In this document: positions 46,764 through 56,047 of the stretch, one piece after another
Numbering within the stretch: position 1 is the first letter of the stretch
Layout: every line of letters starts with the position of its first letter
From: Paenirhizobium daejeonense
GTDB lineage: Bacteria > Pseudomonadota > Alphaproteobacteria > Rhizobiales > Rhizobiaceae
DNA length: 64,000 nucleotides
Assembly: GCF_014280875.1 (NCBI RefSeq)
Contig: NZ_JACLAL010000003.1
Coordinates: 186,001 to 250,000, forward strand
Reading direction: 5' to 3'
Made by a program: the position numbers and the translations under genes
The notes under the pieces: generated by a model
What the model was told of the DNA's origin: nothing
Seen by the model: only the letters and a program-made list of their open reading frames with translations
Database searches by the model: none

Positions 46764-48353
46764 ATGGCGACTGCAGGCACGGTGACGGCGGGCGGCGGAA
46801 TTGCCGCGCCCGCCGCTGAGCGCATGGACCCGAAGCGTATCGTCGCGTTCTTCGCGATGGTGTTCGGCATGTTCATGTCGATCCTCGACATTCAGATCGT
46901 TTCGGCCTCGCTTGCCGAGATCCAGGCCGGCCTTGGCGCCGGCTCGGACGAGGTCGCCTGGGTGCAGACTTCCTATCTGATCGCGGAAGTCATCATGATT
47001 CCTCTGTCGGGTGCACTTGCGCGCATTCTCTCCACGCGTGTTCTGTTTGCCTTTTCCGCGGCCGGCTTCACCATGGCGAGCGCGCTGGCCGCGACCGCCA
47101 CCAATATCGAGCAGATGATCGTCTATCGTGCGATCCAGGGTTTCATCGGCGGCGGTATGATCCCGTCGGTCTTTGCTGCTGCCTTCACGATCTTTCCGCC
47201 GTCGAAGCGGGCCATCGTGTCGCCGATCATCGGCCTCGTCGCGACGCTTGCGCCGACCATCGGACCGACCATCGGCGGCTATATCAGCCATGCCATGTCG
47301 TGGCACTGGTTGTTCCTCATCAACGTGGTGCCCGGCATCATCGTGACCGCTCTTACCTGGAGCCTTATCGATTTCGACAAGCCCGACCACAGTCTGCTGA
47401 AGAAATTCGACTGGTGGGGGCTGCTGACCATGGCCGTGTTCCTCGGCTCCATGGAATATGTTCTCGAAGAGGGCAACAACAAGGACTGGTTCGGCGACGA
47501 GCATATCGTCATGGGAACTGTTGCCATGGTGATCGGCGGATTGATCTTCTTCTACCGCGTCTTCAAGGTGGATTTTCCGGTCGTCGATCTCAGGGCGTTC
47601 AGCAATCGCAACTTCGCCTTCGGCTCGCTCTTTTCGTTCATCATGGGCGTCGGTCTTTACGGGCTCACCTATCTCTATCCGCTCTATCTCGGGCGCATTC
47701 GTGGCTACGATTCGTTGATGATCGGCGAGACGATGTTTGTTTCAGGCGCCGCGATGTTCTTCACCGCTCCCGTCGCTGGTGCGCTTTCGACGAAGCTCGA
47801 CCCGCGTGTGATGATGATGATCGGTTTCGCGGGTTTCGCTACGGGCACCTATCTGATGACCGGCGTCACGGCTGACTGGGATTTTTATGAACTGCTGATA
47901 CCGCAGATCCTGCGCGGTTGCTCGCTCATGCTGTGCATGGTCCCGATCAACAATATCGCGCTCGGAACGCTGCCGCCGGACCGCATGAAGAACGCTTCGG
48001 GCCTGTTCAACCTGACCCGTAACCTCGGCGGCGCCGTCGGTCTGGCGATCATCAACACAATGCTGACGCAGCGGTCCGACGAGCACTACGCCCGGCTTTC
48101 CGAGCACATTACTTGGAGCAATCCGGAAGCGCTCGACTGGCTGTCCAGCGTCGGCGCGAACTACGACAGCTACGGCCTCGACGGTTCGGTGACGGCGATC
48201 AAGAAGCTTTCCGGTCTGGTGACGCAGCAGTCGTGGCTCCTGTCCTTCATGGATGTGTTCATGGGACTGACGCTTCTGTTTTCGGCCCTGATCTTCCTGA
48301 CGCTGCTCATCAAGAAGCCGAGTAGCGCAGGCCCCGCGGGTGGCGGTCACTAA
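46764..48353 (+). CDS. EmrB/QacA-type DHA2 drug:proton antiporter
   Basis: A 529-residue, 14-segment MFS exporter of the DHA2 family. Motifs include MSILDIQIVSASLAEIQAGL in pieces (SILDIQIVSASL, SDEVAWVQTSYLIAE) and the P-containing GPTIGGYISHAMSWHWLF. It follows the fusion protein by 22 bases with AGAGAAGGAA upstream of the ATG. Together they should move hydrophobic toxicants across both membranes with an outer-membrane channel encoded elsewhere. Regulated by the divergent TetR protein. Confidence 0.92.
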   Translation: MATAGTVTAGGGIAAPAAERMDPKRIVAFFAMVFGMFMSILDIQIVSASLAEIQAGLGAGSDEVAWVQTSYLIAEVIMIPLSGALARILSTRVLFAFSAAGFTMASALAATATNIEQMIVYRAIQGFIGGGMIPSVFAAAFTIFPPSKRAIVSPIIGLVATLAPTIGPTIGGYISHAMSWHWLFLINVVPGIIVTALTWSLIDFDKPDHSLLKKFDWWGLLTMAVFLGSMEYVLEEGNNKDWFGDEHIVMGTVAMVIGGLIFFYRVFKVDFPVVDLRAFSNRNFAFGSLFSFIMGVGLYGLTYLYPLYLGRIRGYDSLMIGETMFVSGAAMFFTAPVAGALSTKLDPRVMMMIGFAGFATGTYLMTGVTADWDFYELLIPQILRGCSLMLCMVPINNIALGTLPPDRMKNASGLFNLTRNLGGAVGLAIINTMLTQRSDEHYARLSEHITWSNPEALDWLSSVGANYDSYGLDGSVTAIKKLSGLVTQQSWLLSFMDVFMGLTLLFSALIFLTLLIKKPSSAGPAGGGH

Positions 48354-48391
48354 CAACATTCTCCACGTTTCCAGCAAATCCACCGCCGCCG

Positions 48392-48417
48392 GGACCGTCG
48401 CCTTCGGGCGGCGGTCC
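48392..48417 (+). terminator. Hairpin after the MFS gene
   Basis: GGACCG-T-CGCC and GGCG-G-CGGTCC pair around a TTCG loop, 39 bases after the MFS stop. A UUCG-type loop makes it very stable. Only a modest T-rich tail (TCGTGTTTCT) follows. Confidence 0.55.
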
Positions 48418-48434
48418 TCGTGTTTCTGGATGGA

Positions 48435-48477
48435 ATCTGAGGTACGTACATCATATTTTGATTTACGTACCTCAGAT
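48435..48477. promoter_or_regulatory. Inverted repeat in front of the xyl regulator
   Basis: ATCTGAGGTACGTA (48435-48448) and TACGTACCTCAGAT (48464-48477) are perfect 14-base inverted arms around a 15-base AT-rich spacer. Each arm contains the self-complementary TACGTA. It ends 28 bases before the LacI start, which suggests binding of a dimeric regulator, probably autoregulation of the gene downstream. Confidence 0.55.
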
Positions 48478-48505
48478 GATCGGCTAGAAGACGCGTCCGG
48501 AGGAC

Positions 48506-49534
48506 ATGATGAAGCCGACAGTTTACGACATCGCGACTACTGCGGGCGTTAGCCTCGCCACCGTCGATCGGGTGTTGAACCGTCGGCCGGGGGTCAGTGC
48601 GCGCACCCGCGAGAAGGTCGATGCGGCGATTGCCTCGCTCGGTTTCGTGCGCGACATGGCTGCCGCCAATCTGGCGAAGGGGCGGATCTATCCGCTTGTC
48701 TTCATCTTGCCGTCCAACGACAATTCCTTCATGCGCCTGATCGAGACAGAGGTGCGTAGCGCCATGCAGCGCTCGGCGCTCGAACGTACCGATATCCGCA
48801 TCCTGGATGTGCCTGCCTTCGACACTGCTGCCCTCGTAGAGGCACTCGACGGGGTGGTCTTGGAGAGGCCGGCAGGTGTTGCCCTCGTCGCCGTGGATGC
48901 GCCCGAGGTCGTTGCCGCCGTTGATCGGCTGACGGACGCGGGTACCCCGGTGGTGACACTGGTTTCCGATCTGCCGGCATCCCGGCGGGTTCACTATGCC
49001 GGCATCGACAACATTGCCGCGGGGCGAACGGCGGCGAGCTTGCTCGGGCGTTTTGCCGGTGAGAAGGATGGACCGATTGCGGTTCTCGCCGGTTCGATGC
49101 TGGTGCGCGACCACCGGGAGCGTCTGGAAGGGTTCCGACAGGTGATGACCGAGAGCTATCCGCATCTCAGGCTTCTCGATGTCATCGAAGGACGCGACGA
49201 TCCGGCGACCGTCGAACGTCTGCTGTTGGAGCTGTTTCAAGAGCATGGAGATGTGCGCGGCATCTATAGCCTTGGCGCTGGCAATCGCGGTCTCATCAAG
49301 GCGTTGCGGCAGACGATGTTCGGCCGCCGGCCGTCCGTTATCGCCCATGAATTGACGGAGACGACGCGGCTAGGGCTGGCCGAGGGACTGGTCGATGCCG
49401 TTCTCAATCAGGACGCCGGCCATGAAGTGCGCAGCGCCATCCGAGTGCTGAAGGCGGAGGCCGACGGTTCCCATGTGCTGGCGGCGCAGGAGCGAATCCG
49501 CATCGACATTTTCTTGAAGGACAACCTGCCGTAA
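48506..49534 (+). CDS. LacI family regulator, probably of xylose genes
   Basis: A 342-residue LacI regulator with the helix-turn-helix PTVYDIATTAGVSLATVDRVLNRR and a periplasmic-binding-protein-like effector domain (RIYPLVFILPSNDNSF onward). Length is normal. It precedes xylB by 25 bases and xylA by about 1.7 kb on the same strand, so a role in xylose control is likely. ATG 48506 is followed by a second ATG, with GGAGG (from CCGGAGGAC) upstream. Whether it represses or activates cannot be seen. Confidence 0.88.
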   Translation: MMKPTVYDIATTAGVSLATVDRVLNRRPGVSARTREKVDAAIASLGFVRDMAAANLAKGRIYPLVFILPSNDNSFMRLIETEVRSAMQRSALERTDIRILDVPAFDTAALVEALDGVVLERPAGVALVAVDAPEVVAAVDRLTDAGTPVVTLVSDLPASRRVHYAGIDNIAAGRTAASLLGRFAGEKDGPIAVLAGSMLVRDHRERLEGFRQVMTESYPHLRLLDVIEGRDDPATVERLLLELFQEHGDVRGIYSLGAGNRGLIKALRQTMFGRRPSVIAHELTETTRLGLAEGLVDAVLNQDAGHEVRSAIRVLKAEADGSHVLAAQERIRIDIFLKDNLP

Positions 49535-49559
49535 CGGCAGGAGATAAGGGAGGATCGCA

Positions 49560-51014
49560 ATGTATCTGGGACTGGATCTAGGCACGTCTGGCGTCAAGGC
49601 GTTGTTGATCGACGCGGATCAGAAGGTCATCGGCTCCGCCAACGGGGCGCTCGACGTTTCGCGGCCGCATTCCGGCTGGTCGGAGCAGGAGCCTGCCGAC
49701 TGGATACGGGCGACGGAGGAGGCCATTGCCGGCCTCAAGGCCCAGCATCCGAAGGAATTGGCGGCGGTGAAGGGCCTCGGCCTTTCCGGCCAGATGCATG
49801 GCGCGACGCTGATCGACGCTTCCGACAAGGTGCTCCGTCCCTGCATTCTGTGGAACGACACCCGTTCCTTCGAGGAGGCCGCCGCGCTCGACGCCGATCC
49901 GCGCTTTCGCAAGATCACCGGCAACATCGTATTCCCCGGTTTTACCGCGCCAAAACTCGTCTGGGTGGCGAAGCATGAACCGGAAATCTTTTCCAAGGTG
50001 GCGAAGGTGTTGCTGCCCAAGGACTATCTGCGGCTCTGGCTGACGGGCGAATACATTTCGGAAATGTCGGATTCTGCCGGAACCTCGTGGCTCGATACGG
50101 GGGCTCGCAAATGGTCTTCGGAGTTGCTAGAGGCGACGGGCCTCAGCGAAAGCCAGATGCCGTCTCTGGTGGAAGGAACCGAGGCTGGCGGAACCTTGCG
50201 CGCCGGGCTTGCATCCGATTGGGGCATGGGGTCGGGCGTGGTGGTGGCCGGCGGGGCAGGGGACAACGCCGCCTCCGCCTGCGGCATGGGTACGGTTTCC
50301 GAGGGGCAGGCCTTCGTCTCGCTCGGCACGTCGGGAGTACTCTTTGCCGCCAATGGTTCCTACCTGCCGAAGCCGGAAAGCGCGGTGCATGCCTTCTGCC
50401 ACGCGCTGCCGGGAACCTGGCACCAAATGGGCGTCATTCTCTCGGCCACCGATGCGCTGAACTGGCACGCCGGGGTGACGGGCAAGGGCGCGGGCGAGCT
50501 GACTGCCGAACTCGGCGACACGCTGAAGGCGCCGTCGGGCGTTACGTTCCTTCCCTACCTCTCCGGCGAGCGCACGCCGCATAACGATGCGAGAATTCGC
50601 GGCGCCTTCATCGGCCTGGGCCATGAGAGCGGTCGGGCTGTGCTGACTCAGGCGGTGCTCGAAGGTGTCTCCTTCGCCATCCGCGACAATCTGGAGGCTC
50701 TGAAGTCGGCAGGCACCCGGATCGGCCGGGTGACGGCGATCGGCGGCGGTTCTCGCTCGCGCTACTGGCTGGCCTCGATTGCGACTGCGCTTGGTGTTCC
50801 TGTCGATATTCCGGCGGACGGCGATTTCGGGGCTGCTTTCGGCGCCGCCCGTCTGGGCCTCATCGCTGCGACCGGAGCGAACCCGCTTTCCGTCTGCACC
50901 GCGCCGGAGACAGCCGAGACCATCGAGCCGGTTTCAGCGCTGGGCGGAGCTTACGAGGAGGCCTACGGGCGCTACCGGGCGCTTTATCCGGCGATCAGGC
51001 CATTGGCTCAATAA
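49560..51014 (+). CDS. xylB: Xylulokinase
   Basis: Phosphorylates D-xylulose to xylulose-5-phosphate. The 484-residue FGGY-family kinase starts [17 protein letters not shown] and contains [41 protein letters not shown] and [19 protein letters not shown]. All family blocks are in place. A GGGAGGAT precedes the ATG. Directly follows the LacI gene and is followed by xylA after a palindromic repeat. Confidence 0.94.
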   Translation: MYLGLDLGTSGVKALLIDADQKVIGSANGALDVSRPHSGWSEQEPADWIRATEEAIAGLKAQHPKELAAVKGLGLSGQMHGATLIDASDKVLRPCILWNDTRSFEEAAALDADPRFRKITGNIVFPGFTAPKLVWVAKHEPEIFSKVAKVLLPKDYLRLWLTGEYISEMSDSAGTSWLDTGARKWSSELLEATGLSESQMPSLVEGTEAGGTLRAGLASDWGMGSGVVVAGGAGDNAASACGMGTVSEGQAFVSLGTSGVLFAANGSYLPKPESAVHAFCHALPGTWHQMGVILSATDALNWHAGVTGKGAGELTAELGDTLKAPSGVTFLPYLSGERTPHNDARIRGAFIGLGHESGRAVLTQAVLEGVSFAIRDNLEALKSAGTRIGRVTAIGGGSRSRYWLASIATALGVPVDIPADGDFGAAFGAARLGLIAATGANPLSVCTAPETAETIEPVSALGGAYEEAYGRYRALYPAIRPLAQ

Positions 51015-51019
51015 TTGTC

Positions 51020-51175
51020 TCATCGGGAGGGAAGAAACCCCTCCCCAACACTTCCCCAGAAGGGGGAGGGACTCTGTTGCCTTCTACGCCGCCGTTGCGG
51101 ATGACGATGACGGTTCCGCCCGTTTTCTCCCCCCTTGTGGGGGAGATGCCGGCAGAAGGAGGGGGACTTGGCTTT
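51020..51175. repeat. Palindromic repeat between xylB and xylA
   Basis: Contains CCCCTCCCCAACACTTCCCC with AGAAGGGGGAGGGAC and, further on, CCCCCCTTGTGGGGGAGATG and GCCGGCAGAAGGAGGGGG. The latter core resembles the repeat at 17140-17265. It nearly fills the 185-base gap between the genes and ends 25 bases before the xylA start, so its hairpins could uncouple xylA from xylB expression. Confidence 0.6.
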
Positions 51176-51199
51176 TACATTCAACAGGAGGAAATACTC

Positions 51200-52510
51200 A
51201 TGAGCACAGGCTTTTTCGGCGATATCCAGAAAGTGAAATACGAGGGACCGGACAGCACCAATCCGCTGGCCTATCGCTATTACAATCCTGACGAGGTGGT
51301 TCTCGGCAAGCGGATGGAGGACCATTTGCGCTTCGCCATCGCCTATTGGCACACCTTCACATGGCCGGGCGGCGATCCGTTCGGCGGACAGACTTTTCAG
51401 CGTCCGTGGTTCTCCGACACCATGGAAGCGGCGAAGCTCAAGGCTGACGTCGCCTTCGAATTCTTCCAGCTGCTTGGCGCGCCGTTCTACTGCTTCCACG
51501 ATGCCGACGTGCGTCCGGAAGGCCGGAATTTTGCCGAGAACACCAAGAACCTCAACGAAATCGTCGACTACTTCGCCAGGAAGCAGGCCGAAACCGGCGT
51601 GAGGCTGCTCTGGGGCACGGCGAACCTGTTCTCCAATCGTCGCTTCATGAGCGGTGCGGCGACCAATCCAGACCCGGATGTTTTCGCCTTCTCGGCGGCA
51701 ACCGTGAAGACCTGCCTCGACGCCACCATGCGCCTCGACGGTGACAACTACGTTCTGTGGGGCGGCCGCGAGGGCTATGAAACGCTGCTCAATACCGACC
51801 TGAAGCGCGAACTGGACCAGCTTGGCCGCTTCCTCAACCTCGTAGTCGAGTACAAGCACAAGATCGGCTTCAAGGGTACGATCCTGATCGAGCCGAAGCC
51901 GCAGGAACCGACCAAGCACCAGTACGACTACGACGTCGCAACCGTCTATGCCTTCCTGCAGAAGAACGGGCTCGAAAAGGAAGTGAAGGTCAACATCGAG
52001 CAGGGCCATGCCATCCTCGCCGGCCATTCCTTCGAGCATGAACTTGCCATGGCGAACGCCTTTGGCATTTTCGGTTCGATCGACATGAACCGCAACGACT
52101 ACCAGTCGGGCTGGGATACAGACCAGTTCCCCAATAATGTGCCGGAAATGGCGCTGGCCTATTACCACGTCCTCGCGGGCGGCGGTTTCACGACCGGCGG
52201 CACCAATTTCGACTCCAAGCTCCGTCGCCAGTCGCTCGATCCGGCCGACCTGCTCTATGGCCACATCGGCGGCATGGATTGCTGCGCCCGCGGCCTGAAG
52301 GCGGCGGCGAAGATGATCGAGGATCGTGCGCTGTCGAAGCCGCTCGAGGAGCGTTATGCCGGCTGGGAAAGCCCCGAGGCACAGAAGATGTTGCGCGGTG
52401 AATATTCGCTCGATGAGATTGCTGCGAATGTCGAAAAGGCGGACATCAATCCTGAACCGCGCTCCGGCCGTCAGGAATACCTGGAAAACGTGGTCAACCG
52501 CTACGTCTGA
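51200..52510 (+). CDS. xylA: Xylose isomerase
   Basis: Converts D-xylose to D-xylulose. The 436-residue protein has the catalytic His in [15 protein letters not shown], the metal-binding Glu/Lys in [19 protein letters not shown] and Asp residues in [10 protein letters not shown] and CCARGLKAA downstream. The ATG at 51200 has a strong AGGAGG upstream; the frame extends 41 codons further but only through the repeat. A neighbour of xylB. No xylose ABC importer (xylFGH) is next to it, though a ribose-type importer lies at 57-61 kb. Confidence 0.96.
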   Translation: MSTGFFGDIQKVKYEGPDSTNPLAYRYYNPDEVVLGKRMEDHLRFAIAYWHTFTWPGGDPFGGQTFQRPWFSDTMEAAKLKADVAFEFFQLLGAPFYCFHDADVRPEGRNFAENTKNLNEIVDYFARKQAETGVRLLWGTANLFSNRRFMSGAATNPDPDVFAFSAATVKTCLDATMRLDGDNYVLWGGREGYETLLNTDLKRELDQLGRFLNLVVEYKHKIGFKGTILIEPKPQEPTKHQYDYDVATVYAFLQKNGLEKEVKVNIEQGHAILAGHSFEHELAMANAFGIFGSIDMNRNDYQSGWDTDQFPNNVPEMALAYYHVLAGGGFTTGGTNFDSKLRRQSLDPADLLYGHIGGMDCCARGLKAAAKMIEDRALSKPLEERYAGWESPEAQKMLRGEYSLDEIAANVEKADINPEPRSGRQEYLENVVNRYV

Positions 52511-52533
52511 TCGGCGTTTCTGATTTAATGCCA

Positions 52534-52562
52534 GGGTCGGGGTGCGAAAGTGTCCCGGCCCC
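52534..52562 (+). terminator. Hairpin between xylA and the convergent LysR gene
   Basis: GGGTCGGG and CCCGGCCC pair (one T-G) around about 12 bases, 24 bases after the xylA stop. Only a weak C/T-rich tail follows, so its strength is uncertain. Confidence 0.4.
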
Positions 52563-52585
52563 TTCCGTCGATAGGGCTTGCTGCA

Positions 52586-53497
52586 TCAGCCGGGGCGATG
52601 AGTCTTGATATAGTCCACGAATGCGCGCAGCGGTGTCGGCATCAGGCGGCGTTCCGGATAGTAAAGGAAGGGGCCGGAGAAGCTTAGCCACCACGGCTCG
52701 AGCACCGGCAACAATTCGCCGCTGTCGAAATGCGGTTTCAACCAGTCTTCGAACAGAGGAAAGATGCCCGCGCCAGATATGGCGGCGCGGATGCCGAGTT
52801 CGCTTGCGTCTCCTGCCTGCACGACCAGTTGCCCATTGGGCTCGACGACAAGCGTCTCGTCATCCTTCTCGAATTCCCAAGGCATGACGGGGCGTCCGGC
52901 GAAGCGGCTGCGGATGCAGTTGTGCGCGAGCAGGTCGTGGGGATGCTGTGGATGACCGTGGGCTTCCAGATAGGCAGGAGAGGCACTGAGGGCGTAGCGC
53001 TGCAGGCGTGGGCCGATCGGGACGGCGATCATATCCCGCGCCAGGCGTTCGTCATAACGAATGCCGGCATCGTAACCGGCTGCTATCACATCAATCAGGC
53101 TTTCCTCGGTATCGATTTCCAGCCGGATGTCGGGATAGGCTGCCAGGAAGCCGGGAACGATCGCTGGCAGCACCAATCTGGCGGCACTGGCAGGCACATT
53201 CAGCCTTAGCGTACCGGCGGCCCGGCCATCGAAACTCCTGACATGTTCCAATGCCGCTCCGATTTCACCGAAGGCAGGGGCGATGCGCTCCATCAGCCCG
53301 CGACCGGCATCGGTGGGCACGACCGCGCGTGTGGTGCGGTTGAGCAGGCGTATGCCGAGCTGGGCTTCCAAACGGCGCACCGCGTCGCTCAATGCCGAGG
53401 CGCTGGTGCTGCCCAGACGCGCGGCCTCGCGAAATCCGCCGGCGCGGGCGACCGCGAGAAAAGCGCTGACATCGCTCATTTCGGGTGCGTTGACCAT
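52586..53497 (-). CDS. LysR family transcriptional regulator
   Basis: A 303-residue LysR regulator of the PgrR/DmlR-like group. The DNA-binding part is SAFLAVARAGGFREAARLGSTSASALSDAVRRLEAQLGIRLLNRTTR (seen in pieces GGFREAARLG, ALSDAVRRLEAQLG). It faces the aldo/keto reductase gene across 114 bases, with CGGACGG-C-CCGTCCG (53526-53540) between. Regulation of that reductase is likely, by position. Confidence 0.88.
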   Translation of the reverse strand: MVNAPEMSDVSAFLAVARAGGFREAARLGSTSASALSDAVRRLEAQLGIRLLNRTTRAVVPTDAGRGLMERIAPAFGEIGAALEHVRSFDGRAAGTLRLNVPASAARLVLPAIVPGFLAAYPDIRLEIDTEESLIDVIAAGYDAGIRYDERLARDMIAVPIGPRLQRYALSASPAYLEAHGHPQHPHDLLAHNCIRSRFAGRPVMPWEFEKDDETLVVEPNGQLVVQAGDASELGIRAAISGAGIFPLFEDWLKPHFDSGELLPVLEPWWLSFSGPFLYYPERRLMPTPLRAFVDYIKTHRPG

Positions 53498-53525
53498 CGT
53501 GTCTCCTGATCACTGTCCTGTTTTT

Positions 53526-53540
53526 CGGACGGCCCGTCCG
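53526..53540. promoter_or_regulatory. Dyad between the LysR and reductase genes
   Basis: CGGACGG-C-CCGTCCG is a perfect 7-1-7 inverted repeat in the divergent region. It lies close to the LysR start (28 bases), as many autoregulatory LysR sites do. It could also be a GC-rich hairpin. Confidence 0.35.
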
Positions 53541-53611
53541 GATTGCCTCCTATTATCCTTAAAGTGTGGGTGCCGTACATATGTGACCATCACACAACGG
53601 GAGAAATCGAC

Positions 53612-54484
53612 ATGGCCACTCTGACAAAAGCCGGCAGCTTCGAACTGGGCAACCTCACCGTCAAGCGTCTCGGTTACGGGGCCATGCAATTGGCTGGCCC
53701 CGGCGTCTTCGGTCCTCCTAAGGATCGGGCAGAGGCCATTGCCGTCCTGCGCGAGGCCGTCGAGGGCGGGGTCGACCACATCGACACCAGCGATTTCTAC
53801 GGCCCGCATGTCACCAACCAGATCATTCGCGAGGCTTTGCACCCTTATGCTGACGATCTTGTCATCGTCACCAAGGTCGGTGCGGTGCGCGGTGACGATG
53901 GCTCATGGAAACCGGCTTTTTCGAAGGAGGCTCTCACCCGGGCCGTGCACGACAATTTGAAGAACCTGGGACTCGACGCACTCGACGTCGTGAACCTGCG
54001 GGCGATGTTCGACGTGCATGGCCCGGCCGAGGGTGATCTTGAAGAACCCTTGACCGCACTTGCCGAGTTGCAGCAGCAGGGGCTGGTCAAGCATATCGGC
54101 CTTTCCAATGTCACGGCCAAGCAGGTGGCGGACGGCCGCAAGATCACCGCGATCGTCTGCGTGCAGAACCAGTACAATCTCGCCAATCGCGGCGACGACG
54201 CCCTGATCGAGCAGCTGTCGGACGAGGGGACGGCCTATGTGCCGTTCTTCCCGCTGGGCGGCTTCTCGCCGTTGCAGTCCTCGACCTTGTCCGACGTGGC
54301 AGGAAGGCTGGAACTCACGCCGATGCAGGTGGCGCTCGCCTGGCTGCTGAAGCGGTCGCCGAACATCCTGTTGATCCCAGGCACCTCGTCCCGCATCCAT
54401 CTGCGGCAGAATCTCGCCATCGCAGATGTCGATCTGCCTGCGGACGTGATGGCGGAACTGGACGGGATCGGTTCGGCGGGGTGA
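53612..54484 (+). CDS. Aldo/keto reductase (YdbC-like)
   Basis: A 290-residue NADPH-dependent oxidoreductase. The active-site Asp and Tyr are in HIDTSDFYGP and the Lys in VIVTKVGA. The usual catalytic His position reads DVVNLRAMF, as in the E. coli YdbC-type branch, so the tetrad is not the classical one. Cofactor contacts include IPGTSSRIHLRQN near the C-terminus. The ATG at 53612 has CGGGAG upstream. Divergent from a LysR regulator. Substrate unknown. Confidence 0.88.
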   Translation: MATLTKAGSFELGNLTVKRLGYGAMQLAGPGVFGPPKDRAEAIAVLREAVEGGVDHIDTSDFYGPHVTNQIIREALHPYADDLVIVTKVGAVRGDDGSWKPAFSKEALTRAVHDNLKNLGLDALDVVNLRAMFDVHGPAEGDLEEPLTALAELQQQGLVKHIGLSNVTAKQVADGRKITAIVCVQNQYNLANRGDDALIEQLSDEGTAYVPFFPLGGFSPLQSSTLSDVAGRLELTPMQVALAWLLKRSPNILLIPGTSSRIHLRQNLAIADVDLPADVMAELDGIGSAG

Positions 54485-54662
54485 GGTCCGCTGAGGAGGG
54501 CGGCGACGGTCCTTTCTCGCACAGGTCGAGGTCAAACTACCGCCAGGACCGACATCTCGCGACCACCGACAGTTGGCCTGACCGTTGCCGTTTACCTGAA
54601 CCGGACAGCCGTGGCCTTTCCCGAGGAGTCCGGAAGTGAGGGCATCCTCGGGACTGCGGCCG
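54485..54662. other. Gap between the reductase and GreA-like genes
   Basis: The 178 bases between these convergent genes show no clear gene, RNA or strong terminator. A short inverted pair, CCGAGGA at about 54620 and TCCTCGG at about 54646, may form a hairpin (arms about seven bases, 20-base loop). Confidence 0.3.
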
Positions 54663-55145
54663 TCACCCGATCGCGGTGATCTCAAGCTCCTGGCCGTTCA
54701 TGCTGACGACATCGCCGACGGCCTTGCCGATCAAGAGCTTGGCCACTGGGGAGACATAGGAGATGGAGCCGGCCTTGGGGTCGGCTTCGTCCTCTCCAAC
54801 GATACGATAGGTCTGCACCCGGCCATCGTCGCGCTCGAAGGTGACCGTGCCGCCGAAGGCGACGATATCAGTGGAGGCAGGCGGCGGCACAAGCTGTGCG
54901 GAACGAACACGCTCCGCCAGATAGCGCAGGTCGCGCAAGGGGCCGGCGGTCTGCCGGCGCTTCTCGTTGACGTCCTCGATGCCGTTTGCCGCCTCAAAGG
55001 CTTCTCTGGCCTGCCGGAGTTGAAGTTCCAGAGCCTTCAAACCCGCTTCCGTCACGAGGTTCGGATGAGGCGAGATCGGCCGATCCGGCAAAAGGGTTTC
55101 TGCGGCCGTTTCGGCACTCTCTTCCTTGACGAAGGCTACACTCAA
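54663..55145 (-). CDS. GreA/GreB family transcription elongation factor
   Basis: A 160-residue factor of the Gre family that helps RNA polymerase restart by transcript cleavage. The N-terminal coiled coil is preceded by a Lys/Glu segment (SVAFVKEESAETAAE, LLPDRPISPHPNLVTEAGL) and followed by the FKBP-like domain (VAFGGTVTFERDDG, YRIVGEDEADPKAGSISYVSPVAKLLIGK). I choose the TTG at 55145 because GGAG lies eight bases upstream and the protein then matches the usual rhizobial N-terminus. The longer frame lacks a site. The acidic tip residues of the coiled coil (NGIEDVNEKRR) are partly kept, so cleavage activity is plausible. Confidence 0.8.
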   Translation of the reverse strand: MSVAFVKEESAETAAETLLPDRPISPHPNLVTEAGLKALELQLRQAREAFEAANGIEDVNEKRRQTAGPLRDLRYLAERVRSAQLVPPPASTDIVAFGGTVTFERDDGRVQTYRIVGEDEADPKAGSISYVSPVAKLLIGKAVGDVVSMNGQELEITAIG

Positions 55146-55274
55146 TCTCGAACTCCGTTCCGCCGCGCGGTGTCTTTTCGTGTACAGGCTTTCAGCCCAA
55201 TATCTGTGGGCGCACACTATATGGCAAACGTGGTCCGGCTGACAAATCGACCGCAGTCGGGTGGCTGTCGGCGA

Positions 55275-55904
55275 TCAGGTTTTCGACAGCAGCAAACGGA
55301 TACCGGCAAAGCCGAAGACCATGGCGAGCGTACTTTCCACCCATCGGCGGGATTTCCTGTAGGCGCGTCCCATGACCGCCGTCGAGAACATCAGGGCATA
55401 GCCGATGAAGACCGAAAATCCGATCACCGCGCAGCCGCCGACGATGGCGGCGAGGGTGTAGGCAGGAGCATCGGGACGCAGGCCGAGGGACATGATGGCG
55501 ATCCATCCGAGAATGGATTTCGGGTTGGTGAGGTGCAGCAGGAGGCCCTTGCGATAAAGCGCTGACAATGTGACGGTGGCGTCAGTTCTCATCGGCGCCC
55601 CCCCGGGCAATAGGGCGGATTTTGCCGATTTGTAGGCAAGATAGAGAAGGTAGAGGCCGCCCGCGATCTTGATCACGAAGAGTGCTTCGGCATAGCGCGT
55701 CAAAATGGTGGAAATACCGGTGGCAGCCAGCGCCGCCCAGAACATGCTGCCGGTGAGGATACCAAGCGCCAGGGCGACGGCTGACGCCCGACCCCGATTC
55801 ATGGCAACGCCCATGATGGCCATGTTGCTCGGGCCGGGACTGGCGACTGCGATCAGATATGTGATGTAGACGAGCAGGAGGTGATGAAGGTGCTCAAGAT
55901 ACAA
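55275..55904 (-). CDS. LysE family amino-acid exporter
   Basis: A 209-residue, six-segment LysE/RhtB-type exporter, full length. The N-terminal GPSNMAIMGVAMNRGRASAVALALGI contains the conserved SPGPSN stretch and the R-rich loop. Later blocks are NPKSILGWIAIMS and LFVIKIAGGLYLLYLAYKSAK. Probably exports an amino acid or homoserine-like compound. It stands alone between the GreA-like and LacI genes. Confidence 0.88.
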   Translation of the reverse strand: MYLEHLHHLLLVYITYLIAVASPGPSNMAIMGVAMNRGRASAVALALGILTGSMFWAALAATGISTILTRYAEALFVIKIAGGLYLLYLAYKSAKSALLPGGAPMRTDATVTLSALYRKGLLLHLTNPKSILGWIAIMSLGLRPDAPAYTLAAIVGGCAVIGFSVFIGYALMFSTAVMGRAYRKSRRWVESTLAMVFGFAGIRLLLSKT

Positions 55905-56047
55905 GACGCTCGCTCCGATTCAGTCGCCGGCACCGTGCCTGGCGTTTTCGAAACTATAGCGGCTGGCATCGGTCCGTAAACAAGCCCGATCTGCACCTTT
56001 CAGATAAAAGCGCGGGTAAAACCCATGAACACGGGGCGTCGATCATC

